In this document: one piece after another, positions 33,665 to 41,783 of the stretch
How positions within the stretch are numbered: position 1 is the stretch's first letter
Layout of the letters: every line of letters begins with the position of its first letter
DNA from: Kitasatospora azatica KCTC 9699
Lineage (GTDB): Bacteria > Actinomycetota > Actinomycetes > Streptomycetales > Streptomycetaceae
Length of the DNA stretch: 64,000 nt
Assembly: GCF_000744785.1 (NCBI RefSeq)
Contig: NZ_JQMO01000003.1
Span: 4,650,001 to 4,714,000 of the forward strand
Direction of reading: 5' to 3'
Translations under genes and position numbers: made by a program
The notes under the pieces: generated by a model
Databases searched by the model: none
Told to the model about the DNA's origin: nothing
What the model saw: the letters and a program-made list of their open reading frames with translations, nothing else

Positions 33665-34033
33665 GTGAGTAGCGAGACGGAATCCACCATCGAACGCCTG
33701 GTCCAGGACTGGACCTACCTGCCCGACATCTCCGAGCGCTGGGGTGTGCAGGTCACCGAGGTCCGCCAAATGGTCAAGGACCACAAGCTGATCGCGGTGC
33801 GCCGCGGTCCCAACAACGCGCTGCAGGTCCCGGCGGCCTTCATCGAGGACGACGGCCTGGTCAAGCACCTGGCCGGCACGCTGACCGTGCTGCGCGACGG
33901 GCGGTTCACGGACGAGGAGATCCTCGAGTGGCTCTTCACCGAGGACCCGTCGCTGCCCGGTAGCCCGATCCAGGCGCTGCGTGAGAACCGCGGTACCGAG
34001 GTCAAGCGGCGCGCCCAGGCCATGTCGCTGTGA
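33665..34033 (+). CDS. Rv2175c-family DNA-binding protein
   Basis: 122 residues. An N-terminal winged helix-turn-helix (YLPDISERWGVQVTEVRQMV) and a C-terminal helical part (ILEWLFTEDPSLPGSPIQAL) match mycobacterial Rv2175c. Known: Rv2175c is phosphorylated by PknL on an N-terminal Thr, which stops DNA binding. Here the N-terminus has Ser/Thr residues (SSETEST) and a PASTA kinase lies 4 kb away. The stop overlaps the thiE start, so the two are coupled. GTG 33665. Confidence 0.88.
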   Translation: MSSETESTIERLVQDWTYLPDISERWGVQVTEVRQMVKDHKLIAVRRGPNNALQVPAAFIEDDGLVKHLAGTLTVLRDGRFTDEEILEWLFTEDPSLPGSPIQALRENRGTEVKRRAQAMSL

Positions 34034-34686
34034 CGGCCTTCGACGACTACCGGGCGAAGCTGGCCGACGCCCGGCTGTACCTGTGCACCGACGCCCGGCG
34101 TGAGCAGGGCGACCTGGCCGAGTTCCTGGACGCCGTGCTGGCCGGCGGCGTCGACATCGTCCAGCTGCGGGACAAGGGCCTGGAGGCCAAGCAGGAGCTG
34201 GAGTACCTGGAGCTCTTCGCGGACGCGGCCGCCCGGCACGGCAAGCTGTTCGCGGTGAACGACCGGGCGGACGTCGCGCACGCGGCCCGCCCGCAGGTGC
34301 TGCACCTCGGGCAGGACGACCTGCCGGTCCCGGCGGCCCGGGCGATCCTGGGCACCGACGTGGTGATCGGGCGCTCCTGCCACGCCGAGGCCGAGGTGGC
34401 CGCGGCGGTCGCCGAACCGGGGGTGGACTACTTCTGCACCGGGCCGGTCTGGCCGACCCCGACCAAGCCGGGCCGGCACGCGCCGGGCCTGGGCCTGGTC
34501 GAGTACGCGGCCGCCCAGGTGACGGACCGCCCGTGGTTCGCGATCGGCGGCATCGACCTGGGCAACCTGGACGAGGTGCTGGCGGCCGGCGCCAACCGGG
34601 TGGTGGTGGTCCGGGCGATCACCGCGGCCGAGGACCCGGGCGCGGCCGCGGCCGAGTTCGCCCGCCGGCTCGCGGCCCAGGCCTAG
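34030..34686 (+). CDS. thiE: Thiamine phosphate synthase ThiE
   Basis: 218 residues. LYLCTDARREQGDL, VDIVQLRDKGLEAKQ and the phosphate-binding PWFAIGGIDLGN followed by GANRVVVVRAI define ThiE. It joins the pyrimidine and thiazole phosphates. The GTG overlaps the preceding stop by four bases (GTGA). It is separated from the riboswitch-controlled thiOSG operon and has no TPP element of its own. Confidence 0.95.
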   Translation: MTAFDDYRAKLADARLYLCTDARREQGDLAEFLDAVLAGGVDIVQLRDKGLEAKQELEYLELFADAAARHGKLFAVNDRADVAHAARPQVLHLGQDDLPVPAARAILGTDVVIGRSCHAEAEVAAAVAEPGVDYFCTGPVWPTPTKPGRHAPGLGLVEYAAAQVTDRPWFAIGGIDLGNLDEVLAAGANRVVVVRAITAAEDPGAAAAEFARRLAAQA

Positions 34687-34690
34687 CCCG

Positions 34691-34723
34691 GACTCAGTAC
34701 CGACTCAACACCGACTCAGTACC
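34691..34723. repeat. Three 11-base tandem repeats at the 3' end of the prenyl synthase gene
   Basis: GACTCAGTACC (34691-34701), GACTCAACACC (34702-34712) and GACTCAGTACC (34713-34723), plus the start of a fourth (GAC). The third copy supplies the last codons and stop of the polyprenyl synthase on the other strand. The repeat sits between convergent genes. Confidence 0.85.
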
Positions 34724-35822
34724 GACGGACCGTGGCGGCCCGGGCGAGCGCGAGCAGCGTCTCCCGGGCCGCCTCGTCGGTCAGCGGGGCGTCGGCCAGG
34801 GCGGTGAGCGAGCGGTCCATCAGCTGCTCGATCCGCTCCTCGACCTGCTCGGGGGCGCCGCTCTTGGCCACCAGGTCGCTCAGTTCGGCGATCTGTGCCG
34901 CGCCGAGGCCGGGCGCGCCGAGGCGGGCGTCGAGCAGCGCCGCCTCGGCGGGCGGCAGGGCGCGCAGCGCGAGTGCCACCAGCAGCGTGCGCTTGCCCTC
35001 GCGCAGGTCGTCGCCGGCCGGCTTGCCGGTCACCGCGGGGTCCCCGAACACCCCGAGCAGGTCGTCCCTGAGCTGGAAGGCCTCGCCCAGCGGCAGGCCG
35101 AACTCGCCGTAGGCGGTGACCAGTTGGTCGCTCGCCCCGGCGAGCCGGGCGCCGACCTGGAGCGGGCGCTCGATGGTGTACTTCGCCGACTTGTAGTGCA
35201 GCACGGTCTGCGCCCGGGTCAGCGCGCCGGCGTCGGTGGAGTCGCCGGCCACCGGCTCCAGCACGTCCAGGTACTGACCGGCCATCACCTCGGTGCGCAT
35301 CAGGTCGAAGACCGGCTTGGCGGTCAGCACCGCGGCCGGGTCCAGCCCGCAGCGGACGAAGAGCTCGTCGCACCAGATCAGCAGCAGGTCGCCGAGCAGC
35401 ACGGCGGCCGCCGCGCCGTACTGCTCGCGGTCGCCGCGCCAGCCGCGGTCGCGGTGCAGCGCCTCGAAGCGGCGGTGGATCGAGGGCAGGCCGCGCCGGG
35501 TGTCGCTGCGGTCCATCAGGTCGTCGTGCACCAGCGCGCTGGCCTGCAGCAGCTCCAGCGCGGCCGCCGCGTTGGCGATGCCCGCGCTGTCGGCCGCGCC
35601 GCCCGCGCCGCGCCAGCCCCAGTAGCAGAAGGCGGGGCGCAGCCGCTTGCCGCCGTCCAGCAGGAAGTCCCGCAGCGCGTCGGCGGCGGCCAACAGGTCG
35701 GGGGAGATGCCGCTCAGCAGGGTGTACTGCTCCGCCATGAACCGGGCGAGCGCGGCGTCGACCCGGGTGCGGACCGCCTCCACGTCGAGGGGCAGCGCGG
35801 GCGCGGGGCTGGGCGAGGTCAC
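34716..35822 (-). CDS. Polyprenyl (isoprenyl) diphosphate synthase
   Basis: 368 residues. First Asp-rich motif in ALVHDDLMDRSDTRRG and second in LRDDLLGVFGDPAVTGK, both with Mg-binding Asp. Members condense isopentenyl diphosphate into GGPP or longer chains. The two residues before the first motif (Ala-Leu/Val) are small, which often allows longer products, but chain length cannot be fixed from sequence. GTG 35822 has GGAG eight bases upstream; ATG 35852 is also in frame. The position matches mycobacterial idsA2. Confidence 0.92.
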   Translation of the reverse strand: MTSPSPAPALPLDVEAVRTRVDAALARFMAEQYTLLSGISPDLLAAADALRDFLLDGGKRLRPAFCYWGWRGAGGAADSAGIANAAAALELLQASALVHDDLMDRSDTRRGLPSIHRRFEALHRDRGWRGDREQYGAAAAVLLGDLLLIWCDELFVRCGLDPAAVLTAKPVFDLMRTEVMAGQYLDVLEPVAGDSTDAGALTRAQTVLHYKSAKYTIERPLQVGARLAGASDQLVTAYGEFGLPLGEAFQLRDDLLGVFGDPAVTGKPAGDDLREGKRTLLVALALRALPPAEAALLDARLGAPGLGAAQIAELSDLVAKSGAPEQVEERIEQLMDRSLTALADAPLTDEAARETLLALARAATVRRY

Positions 35823-35996
35823 GAGGCACTCCGAAGTACGGGGAATGGTCATCAGACTAACCGCCGCGCAGGTCACCGGCGTCCCAGCCGCCCCCGGGAT
35901 CACGGGTGTCCCGACCTGCCTCAACTGGTGGACAGATCGTCTCAGCTCGTGGACGTGGTTTGTTCGCTCCGGCCCTGCGGCGGATAACCTGCGGAC

Positions 35997-36911
35997 ATGG
36001 CACTCGGCGTTCCCTCCACCAGAACCGACCGCGCTCAGACGGTCCGCGATCTCCTGGCGGCCGGCAAGCGCTCCTACTCCTTCGAGTTCATGCCTCCGCG
36101 CAACGAGGCCGCCGAGCACAAGCTCTGGGACGCGATCCGCCGTCTGGAGCCGCTCAACCCCAACTTCGTCTGCATGACCTACGGCGCCGGCGGCTCCTCC
36201 CGCGAGCGGACCGTCAACATGGTCGGCCGGATCGCCACCGAGACCACCCTGACGCCGGTCGCCCACCTGACCGCCGTCGACCACTCGGTGGCCGAGCTGC
36301 GCAACATCATCGGCCAGTACGCCGACCAGGGTGTGCGCAACATCCTCGCGGTCCGCGGCGACCCGCCCGGCGACCCGACCGGCGAGTGGGTGAACCACCC
36401 GCAGGGCCTCACCTACGCCTACGAGCTGGTGGAGCTGATCAAGGGGATCGGCGACTTCTGCGTGGGCGTCGCCGCCTCGCCGAACATGCACCCGCGGTCC
36501 ACCAACTGGGACGACGACATCCGGCATTTCGTGGCCAAGATGCGGGCCGGTGCCGACTACGCGATCACCCAGATGTTCTTCGAGGTGGAGGACTACCTGC
36601 AGCTGCGCGACCGGGTCGCGGCGGCCGGCTGCGAGTCGCCGATCATCCCGGAGATCATGCCGGTCACCAACGCCAGGCAGCTGGAGCGCTTCCCGCAGCT
36701 GAGCGGTTCGGCCTTCCCCGCCGAGCTGGAGGCCCGGCTGCGCGCCGTGGTCGACGACCCGGTGGCGCTGCGCGAGGTCGGCATGGAGCACGCCACCGAG
36801 ATGGCCGAGCGGCTGCTCGCCGAGGGTGCGCCCGGCCTGCACTTCATCACCCTGAACGGTTCGACCGCGACGCTGCAGATCTACCAGAACCTGGGCCTGC
36901 ACCGGAGCTGA
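35997..36911 (+). CDS. metF: 5,10-Methylenetetrahydrofolate reductase MetF
   Basis: 304 residues, (beta/alpha)8 barrel with FAD. SFEFMPPRN holds the catalytic Glu; ILAVRGDPPGDPTG and GADYAITQMFFE are conserved. It supplies 5-methyl-tetrahydrofolate for methionine synthesis. ATG 35997 lies six bases after TAACCT (35985-35990) with no ribosome-binding site, a leaderless arrangement. Divergent from the prenyl synthase gene. Confidence 0.96.
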   Translation: MALGVPSTRTDRAQTVRDLLAAGKRSYSFEFMPPRNEAAEHKLWDAIRRLEPLNPNFVCMTYGAGGSSRERTVNMVGRIATETTLTPVAHLTAVDHSVAELRNIIGQYADQGVRNILAVRGDPPGDPTGEWVNHPQGLTYAYELVELIKGIGDFCVGVAASPNMHPRSTNWDDDIRHFVAKMRAGADYAITQMFFEVEDYLQLRDRVAAAGCESPIIPEIMPVTNARQLERFPQLSGSAFPAELEARLRAVVDDPVALREVGMEHATEMAERLLAEGAPGLHFITLNGSTATLQIYQNLGLHRS

Positions 36912-37006
36912 GACCGGTCCCCGTACGGGATGTGGGGCGGTAGCCGGGGAACCGGTACAGTCGCGGCACACGCGCGCCGCGCGCCGGGCTGTGGTGGAGG
37001 ACGCAG

Positions 37007-37792
37007 ATGGGCATCGGGATGCTGGCCTTGTATGCGGCCCTCGCCGTGGTCGCGCTCTGGTTGATCGCCGAGCTGCTGCTGCAGAACCGGGCCCCGCTGC
37101 ACTGGCGGGCCGTCGCGCTCGGCGGGTTCCTGCTGGTGGTCGCCGGGATGGCGATCCGCTCGGTGCCGGTGATCGGAGTGGGGGCGGCGGCCTTCGCCGC
37201 CGGCCAGGTCTTCGTCACCCTGTCGGTCAAGCACGGCTACCGGGACGGCTGGTCGCTGCGGCGGGCCGACGGCGCGCTGCCCGGTCCGCTCGCCAAGGTC
37301 CCGCTGCTCGCCGCGGCCACCAGCGGGGTGGCGGCGGCCGCGGTGGTGGCCGAGCAGGAGCGGGTCGGCGAGGTCGGTCCGGTCGAGGAGGCCGACCCGG
37401 AGGGCGGGTCGCAGTTCCCGGCCGGGTCGCCGGAGTCGGGGGCGGAGGAGGAGGACTACGGCGTCTACGAGACGGTCGCCTCCTACCAGGAGCAGCCGCA
37501 GCTGCCGGAGCAGGTGGCTTACCCGTACGCCGAGCAGCAGCAGTACGACTACCAGCAGTACGGCTACTACGAGCAGCAGCAGTACGTGCCGTACGAGCCG
37601 CAGTGGCAGCAGCAGTACGACCCTTCACAGGGGCAGGGGCAGGGGCAGCCGCAGTACCAGTACGGCATCCCGCAGCAGCAGTCCTACGAGTACTACCAGC
37701 CGCAGCCGATGCCCGAGTCCGAGCAGCCGGTCCAGCCGGTCCAGCCCCAGCAGCAGCCGCAGGCCGAGCAGCACTGGCAGACCTGGCAGTAG
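37007..37792 (+). CDS. Membrane protein with Gln/Tyr-rich low-complexity tail
   Basis: 261 residues. Two membrane helices at the N-terminus (LALYAALAVVALWLIAEL and WRAVALGGFLLVVAGMAI) and a third hydrophobic stretch near 55-75. From about residue 150 the chain is dominated by Gln, Tyr and Pro (for example QQQYDYQQYGYYEQQQYVPY), a prion-like composition. ATG 37007 has GGAGG 8 bases upstream; TACAGT at 36957-36962 may be the -10 box. Similar hypothetical proteins follow metF in streptomycetes. Function unknown. Confidence 0.85.
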   Translation: MGIGMLALYAALAVVALWLIAELLLQNRAPLHWRAVALGGFLLVVAGMAIRSVPVIGVGAAAFAAGQVFVTLSVKHGYRDGWSLRRADGALPGPLAKVPLLAAATSGVAAAAVVAEQERVGEVGPVEEADPEGGSQFPAGSPESGAEEEDYGVYETVASYQEQPQLPEQVAYPYAEQQQYDYQQYGYYEQQQYVPYEPQWQQQYDPSQGQGQGQPQYQYGIPQQQSYEYYQPQPMPESEQPVQPVQPQQQPQAEQHWQTWQ

Positions 37793-37843
37793 GCCGCCGG
37801 TCGGTGGGCAGCCCCCAGCCGTAGCCCCGCGCGAGGCCGCAGC

Positions 37844-39313
37844 TCAGGCCGGCCCGATCAGCCCCGCCACCACGCAGGCCGACATCCCCGCGCGCGCCAC
37901 GCCGCCGCCGGGGTGCGCCGCGCCGCCCACCAGGTACTGGCCCGCGATCCCGCCCGCGTTGGCCGGCTGCAGGTACGACCCGTCGGCCCCCGCCAGTGCC
38001 GGGCGCGGCACCGCACCGCCCGGCGCGAGAGTCTCCCGCTCGGTGTCCACGGGGGTCCGCACCATCCGCCAGAGCAAGCGCTCGCTCAGTCCGAGCCCCG
38101 CCGCGTCCGCCTGGGCCAGCAGCCGGTCCGCGAAGGCCGCCGCGACGCCCGGGGCCGTCCAGTCGAAGCGGGCCCGGGAGGGGACGGTGACCGTCAGGGT
38201 GACCGCCTCGTGCTCCTGGTCCGGGAGAAGTGACGGATCGTCAGGACGCAGGACCTGGACGGTCGGCCGCTCGCAGAGCCGGGCGGTGGCGCCGAACAGC
38301 GCGTCCAGCTCGGCGGCCCGGTCGGCGGCGTGCAGCACGGTGCGCTGCGCGGTCCCGGGCGGCCGGGCGCCGCGCAGCGCGAGCAGCACACTGAACCGGC
38401 CCGGCACCGTCGCCTCGCCCGTCCCGGGCCGCAGCACCAGGTCGGCCTCCGGCGCCTGGCTGGCCGACGGATCGAGCGAGGCTTCGTCGATCGAAGCGTC
38501 GTCGATCGAAGCGTCGTCGAGCGAGGTGTCGTCGATCGGGGTGTCGAAGCGGAACTCCACCCCACGCTGCTCGCAGCGCCGGTAGAAGGCCTCGGCCAGG
38601 GCCCGCATCCCGCCCCTGACCGACCAGACACCGAAGGTCTGCTCCATGTACGGGATCACCGTCGCCCCGGCGGGGGTTGCGCGCGAGTCGAAGCCGAAGC
38701 GCAGCGCGTACTCGGTGAGCAGCGCGGTCAGCGCCGGATCGGCGCCGAGCTCGCGCGCCGCCACCTGGTCCAGGGTCGGGGCGCCGCCGCCGCGCAGGCG
38801 GGCCAGGCCGCGTCGGGGGGCCGCCGGGTACGGGTCGGTCCGCAGCGCGGCCAGCGCGCCGGGCCCGGTGGGCAGCGGTTCCTCGAGCAGCGGGCGGCGG
38901 GTGGCCTCCCAGACCGCCCGGCCGCGGTTCATCACCGCTGCCCAGCGCTCGCCGGCACCGGCCCCGAGGGCGGCGTCCAGGGCCTGCGCGACGCCGCCGC
39001 GGGAGGCGTTGGGGAGGGTCAGCACGGTGCCGTCGGCGAACAGGTGCCGGCTCTCCGGGTCCGCCGGGGCCAGCTCGACCAGCTGCTCCAGCGGCTCGCG
39101 GCCGGTCTTCAGTGCCAGGTCACGGTAGACGGCCGGCAGCGTGAGCAGCGTCGGGCCGGTGTCGAAGGCGAACCCGTCCCGCCGGTACTGCCCGAGCATC
39201 CCCCCGTAGGTCGGCCCCGCCTCACAGACCGTCACCCGATGCCCCAGCGTCGCCAGCCGCGCCGCCGCGGCCAGGCCGCTGATACCCGCTCCGATGATGA
39301 CGATCCGTGCCAT
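37844..39313 (-). CDS. Phytoene-desaturase-like (CrtI family) FAD oxidoreductase
   Basis: 489 residues. The N-terminal dinucleotide fold IVIIGAGISGLAAAARLA and C-terminal QYLVGGAAHPGGGVARAGM are CrtI hallmarks. Between about residues 255 and 290 the usual loop and strand (the segment that ends in an Asp-Ala-Val-Val step) is replaced by a repeated stretch of D-x-S-I/L-D units. It may still bind FAD, but desaturase activity is uncertain. Next to a prenyl diphosphate synthase in the region, though not adjacent. ATG 39313. Confidence 0.85.
   Translation of the reverse strand: MARIVIIGAGISGLAAAARLATLGHRVTVCEAGPTYGGMLGQYRRDGFAFDTGPTLLTLPAVYRDLALKTGREPLEQLVELAPADPESRHLFADGTVLTLPNASRGGVAQALDAALGAGAGERWAAVMNRGRAVWEATRRPLLEEPLPTGPGALAALRTDPYPAAPRRGLARLRGGGAPTLDQVAARELGADPALTALLTEYALRFGFDSRATPAGATVIPYMEQTFGVWSVRGGMRALAEAFYRRCEQRGVEFRFDTPIDDTSLDDASIDDASIDEASLDPSASQAPEADLVLRPGTGEATVPGRFSVLLALRGARPPGTAQRTVLHAADRAAELDALFGATARLCERPTVQVLRPDDPSLLPDQEHEAVTLTVTVPSRARFDWTAPGVAAAFADRLLAQADAAGLGLSERLLWRMVRTPVDTERETLAPGGAVPRPALAGADGSYLQPANAGGIAGQYLVGGAAHPGGGVARAGMSACVVAGLIGPA
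38474..38548. repeat. Five 15-base tandem repeats inside the CrtI-like gene
   Basis: Five units of 15 bases, the middle two identical (GATCGAAGCGTCGTC at 38489-38503 and 38504-38518), the others with one to five changes. They encode (D-D/E-A/T-S-I/L) units on the minus strand. The reading frame is kept, which fits in-frame slippage expansion. Confidence 0.9.
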
Positions 39314-39324
39314 GAGGGGTGATC

Positions 39325-40056
39325 TTAGACCGACCGGCCTTGGACCGACCCGCGTCGGACCCCGGGGTGGAACGCCTCGGCCAGGGCTGCCGCGAAGGCG
39401 TCCGGGTTGTCCAGCATCAGGTTGTGGCCCGCGTCCGGGATCGCGACCTGGCGCACGGCGGTGCCGGGGAGCGGGGGCTCCTCGTCTGCCGGGTGCAGGA
39501 AGGTGCGGGGGATGTCCAGGGCCAGCAGGCGTTCCCGGGTGCTGCTGCGGCCCAGCTCGACGGCGCTGCGGTGCAGCGCGGTCCGACCGGCCAGCCGCAT
39601 GGTGGACCACCAGTGCGGGCCGACCGCCTCGCGCACCTCGCGCCAGCCGCCGGCCAGGAACTCCTGCTCGGTGTAGGTGGCGAGCCCGCTGCTGCCGGGC
39701 CGCCGGGCCGGGGCGACCGGGTCCAGGTTGGCGTCGGCCAGCACCAGCCTCGCCACCAGCTCCGGGTGCCGGGACGCCAGCACGATCGCCACCGCCCCGC
39801 CCATGCTGTGCCCGACCAGCTGCACGCCGGTCACCCCGGCCGCGCGCAGCGCCGCCGCCACCGCGTCCGCGTGCGCCTCCAGCGTGTACGGGAACCCGGT
39901 GGGCCGGTCGCTGATCCCGAACCCGAGCAGGTCGACCAGGAACGAGCGGTGCCCGGCCAGCAGCGGATGGGCGGCGGTGGCGGCGAAGTACGCGGGGGAG
40001 CTGGCGCCCAGCCCGTGCAGGAAGACCCGCACCGGTTCGACGCCGGGCAGCTCCAC
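39325..40056 (-). CDS. Alpha/beta-fold hydrolase (start uncertain)
   Basis: About 243 residues from GTG 40056. VFLHGLGASSPAYF (oxyanion hole), GHSMGGAVAIVL (Ser nucleophile), DIPRTFLHPADEEP and DAGHNLMLD (catalytic His) define the family. Related proteins extend about 15 residues upstream, and here the frame is open further (ELLRGDRAVALWVELPG) but contains no ATG, GTG or TTG. The 5' end may thus be trimmed or altered. It lies 11 bases after the CrtI-like gene stop on the same strand. Substrate unknown. Confidence 0.8.
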   Translation of the reverse strand: MELPGVEPVRVFLHGLGASSPAYFAATAAHPLLAGHRSFLVDLLGFGISDRPTGFPYTLEAHADAVAAALRAAGVTGVQLVGHSMGGAVAIVLASRHPELVARLVLADANLDPVAPARRPGSSGLATYTEQEFLAGGWREVREAVGPHWWSTMRLAGRTALHRSAVELGRSSTRERLLALDIPRTFLHPADEEPPLPGTAVRQVAIPDAGHNLMLDNPDAFAAALAEAFHPGVRRGSVQGRSV

Positions 40057-40089
40057 CCAGAGGGCGACCGCCCGATCGCCGCGGAGGAG

Positions 40090-40191
40090 CTCACCGATCC
40101 GTTCCGGCAGGGTCTGCTGCTGATCGCCCGGGCCACCAGCAAGGCCGAACTCGGTTGGCTGCGCACCACCCTGGCGGCACTGGCCGACTGA
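40090..40191 (+). pseudogene. Possible orphan C-terminal coding fragment
   Basis: The plus strand reads EELTDPFRQGLLLIARATSK and on to GWLRTTLAALAD before a stop at 40189-40191. Composition and third-position GC look like real protein, unlike the usual Arg/Pro/Ala-rich antisense frames here. No start codon or ribosome-binding site is near; the fragment begins where the hydrolase gene on the other strand loses its start. It may be the tail of a gene cut off by a rearrangement. I do not recognise it. Confidence 0.3.
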
Positions 40192-40276
40192 ATTGTCAGT
40201 GGCGGCGGTGAGCATGGGGGCAGACGGGTCAGATCGGCCCGGCTGCCCGCTCCGGATATTTGGGGGAGTACCGACC

Positions 40277-40744
40277 ATGACCGTCACCGACCTCCCGAAC
40301 TCGATCCCGCTGCGCTCCGTCGACGTCCACCCGGTGCTGCTCAAGGCCGGTGCACCACCCGCCGGCCGCGACCTGCTGGACCAGGCACAGCGCACCCTGC
40401 TCGCGGCCGACGCCGCCGAGGACCCGTTGGAGCGGTACGCCACCGCGCACCTGGCCGCGCTGCGCACCACGGCTGCCGTGCTGGCGGTGCGCGGCCGGCC
40501 GGAGAAGAACCCGCGCCGGCGCAAGGCGATCCGCAGCGCCTGGGAGGTGCTGCCCGAGGTGGCCCCCGAACTCGCCGAGTGGGCCGTCTACTTCGCGGCC
40601 GGCGCGCGCAAGCGGGCGGCTGCCGAGGCCGGGGTGACCGGCGCCGCCTCGGCCCGGGACGCCGACGACCTGATCCGGAACACCGCGCTCTTCCTGCGCC
40701 TGGTCGAGCGAGTGCTGCAGCTGGGAGGCAATAGGGTGGAGTAG
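40277..40744 (+). CDS. SAV_6107-type HEPN-domain protein
   Basis: 155 residues, all-helical. The second helix contains ERYATAHLAALRTTAAVLA, which holds an R-x4-H pair as in HEPN ribonucleases. This family is widespread in streptomycetes and unstudied. ATG 40277 is preceded by GGAG; GTG and ATG codons upstream give non-homologous residues. It is followed at 42 bases by a methyltransferase gene on the same strand, probably one operon. Confidence 0.85.
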   Translation: MTVTDLPNSIPLRSVDVHPVLLKAGAPPAGRDLLDQAQRTLLAADAAEDPLERYATAHLAALRTTAAVLAVRGRPEKNPRRRKAIRSAWEVLPEVAPELAEWAVYFAAGARKRAAAEAGVTGAASARDADDLIRNTALFLRLVERVLQLGGNRVE

Positions 40745-40786
40745 TCCCACCCGACCTGCCCCGCCCGCCTGCCGAGGAGCCCAGCC

Positions 40787-41539
40787 TTGTACCCGACGCG
40801 TCCCCGCAGCGCCCTGCGTACCGCCGTGGTGTGGGAGGTGGTCCGTGCGGCGCTGGAGCGCCGGGCCGCCGAGCTGGACCAGCCGGTGCTGGACGTGCTG
40901 GACACCGGCGGCGGCACCGGCAACTTCGCCGTCCCGGTGGCCCGCCTCGGCCACCGGGTGACCGTGGTCGACCCCAGCCCGGACGCGCTCTTCGCGCTGG
41001 AGCGCCGGGCCGCCGAAGCCGGGGTGACCGAGCTGGTCCGCGCCGTCCAGGGCGACACCCAGACGCTGCCCGAGCTGATCGCCCCCGCCTCGGTGGACGC
41101 GGTGCTCTGCCACGGCGTGCTGGAGGTCGTCGACGACCCGGCCGAGGCGCTCGGCCACCTCACCGCCACCCTGCACAAGGGCGGCCTGGTCAGCCTGCTC
41201 GCCGCCAACCGCAACGGCGCCGTGCTGGCCCGCGCGCTGGCCGGCCACTTCGACGAGGCCCGCACCGTGCTGGACGCCCCCGACGGCCGCTGGGGCGTCG
41301 GGGACCCGATGCCGCGCCGCTTCACCGCCGAGGAACTGCACGGGCTGGCCGACGACGCCGGGCTGCGGGTGGAGTCCGTGCACGGTGTGCGGGTCTTCGC
41401 CGACCTGGTCCCCGGAGTCCTGGTGGACACCGAGCCGGGTGCCATGGAGGCGCTGCTGAAGCTGGAGGAAGCGGCCGCCTCGCAGCCCGCCTTCCACGCC
41501 GTCGCCACGCAGCTTCACCTGCTCGCCGCACTCGCCTGA
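40787..41539 (+). CDS. Class I SAM-dependent methyltransferase
   Basis: 250 residues. Motif I LDTGGGTGNFAVPVARLG, followed by VVDPSPDALFAL (acid binding the ribose) and DAVLCHGVLEVVDDP. Resembles UbiE/CmoA-like small-molecule or tRNA methyltransferases; substrate unclear. TTG 40787 has GAGGAG upstream. Co-directional with the HEPN gene, so the two may work together. Confidence 0.88.
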   Translation: MYPTRPRSALRTAVVWEVVRAALERRAAELDQPVLDVLDTGGGTGNFAVPVARLGHRVTVVDPSPDALFALERRAAEAGVTELVRAVQGDTQTLPELIAPASVDAVLCHGVLEVVDDPAEALGHLTATLHKGGLVSLLAANRNGAVLARALAGHFDEARTVLDAPDGRWGVGDPMPRRFTAEELHGLADDAGLRVESVHGVRVFADLVPGVLVDTEPGAMEALLKLEEAAASQPAFHAVATQLHLLAALA

Positions 41540-41783
41540 GCCGCCCGCGGACCCGGTGCGCGGTCGCCGGGCACTTCCTGGCCCGCCAGCGCGTTTCAAC
41601 CGGTGCGGAGCGGGGCGAAATGTGGCGGACACGACCGATCGTCTCCCCCTCCGGATCCGGCCGACGGACCGTATGATCTGGGTAAAGCCAGAACGCATGA
41701 CGGCCAGACGCATGGGGCATATGGACCACGACAAGGCCAGGTGGCGGACCGGTCGCCCCGCGACCGACGAGTAGGAGGACTCC

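Noticed and set aside
35853..35996. SAM or cobalamin riboswitch before metF
   Set aside because: The gap is only 144 bases, lacks conserved aptamer blocks, and metF appears to be leaderless.
41600..41774. Small protein gene upstream of DUF3040
   Set aside because: A 25-codon frame ends at the DUF3040 ribosome-binding site, but it has no ribosome-binding site or recognised sequence; kept only as a remark.
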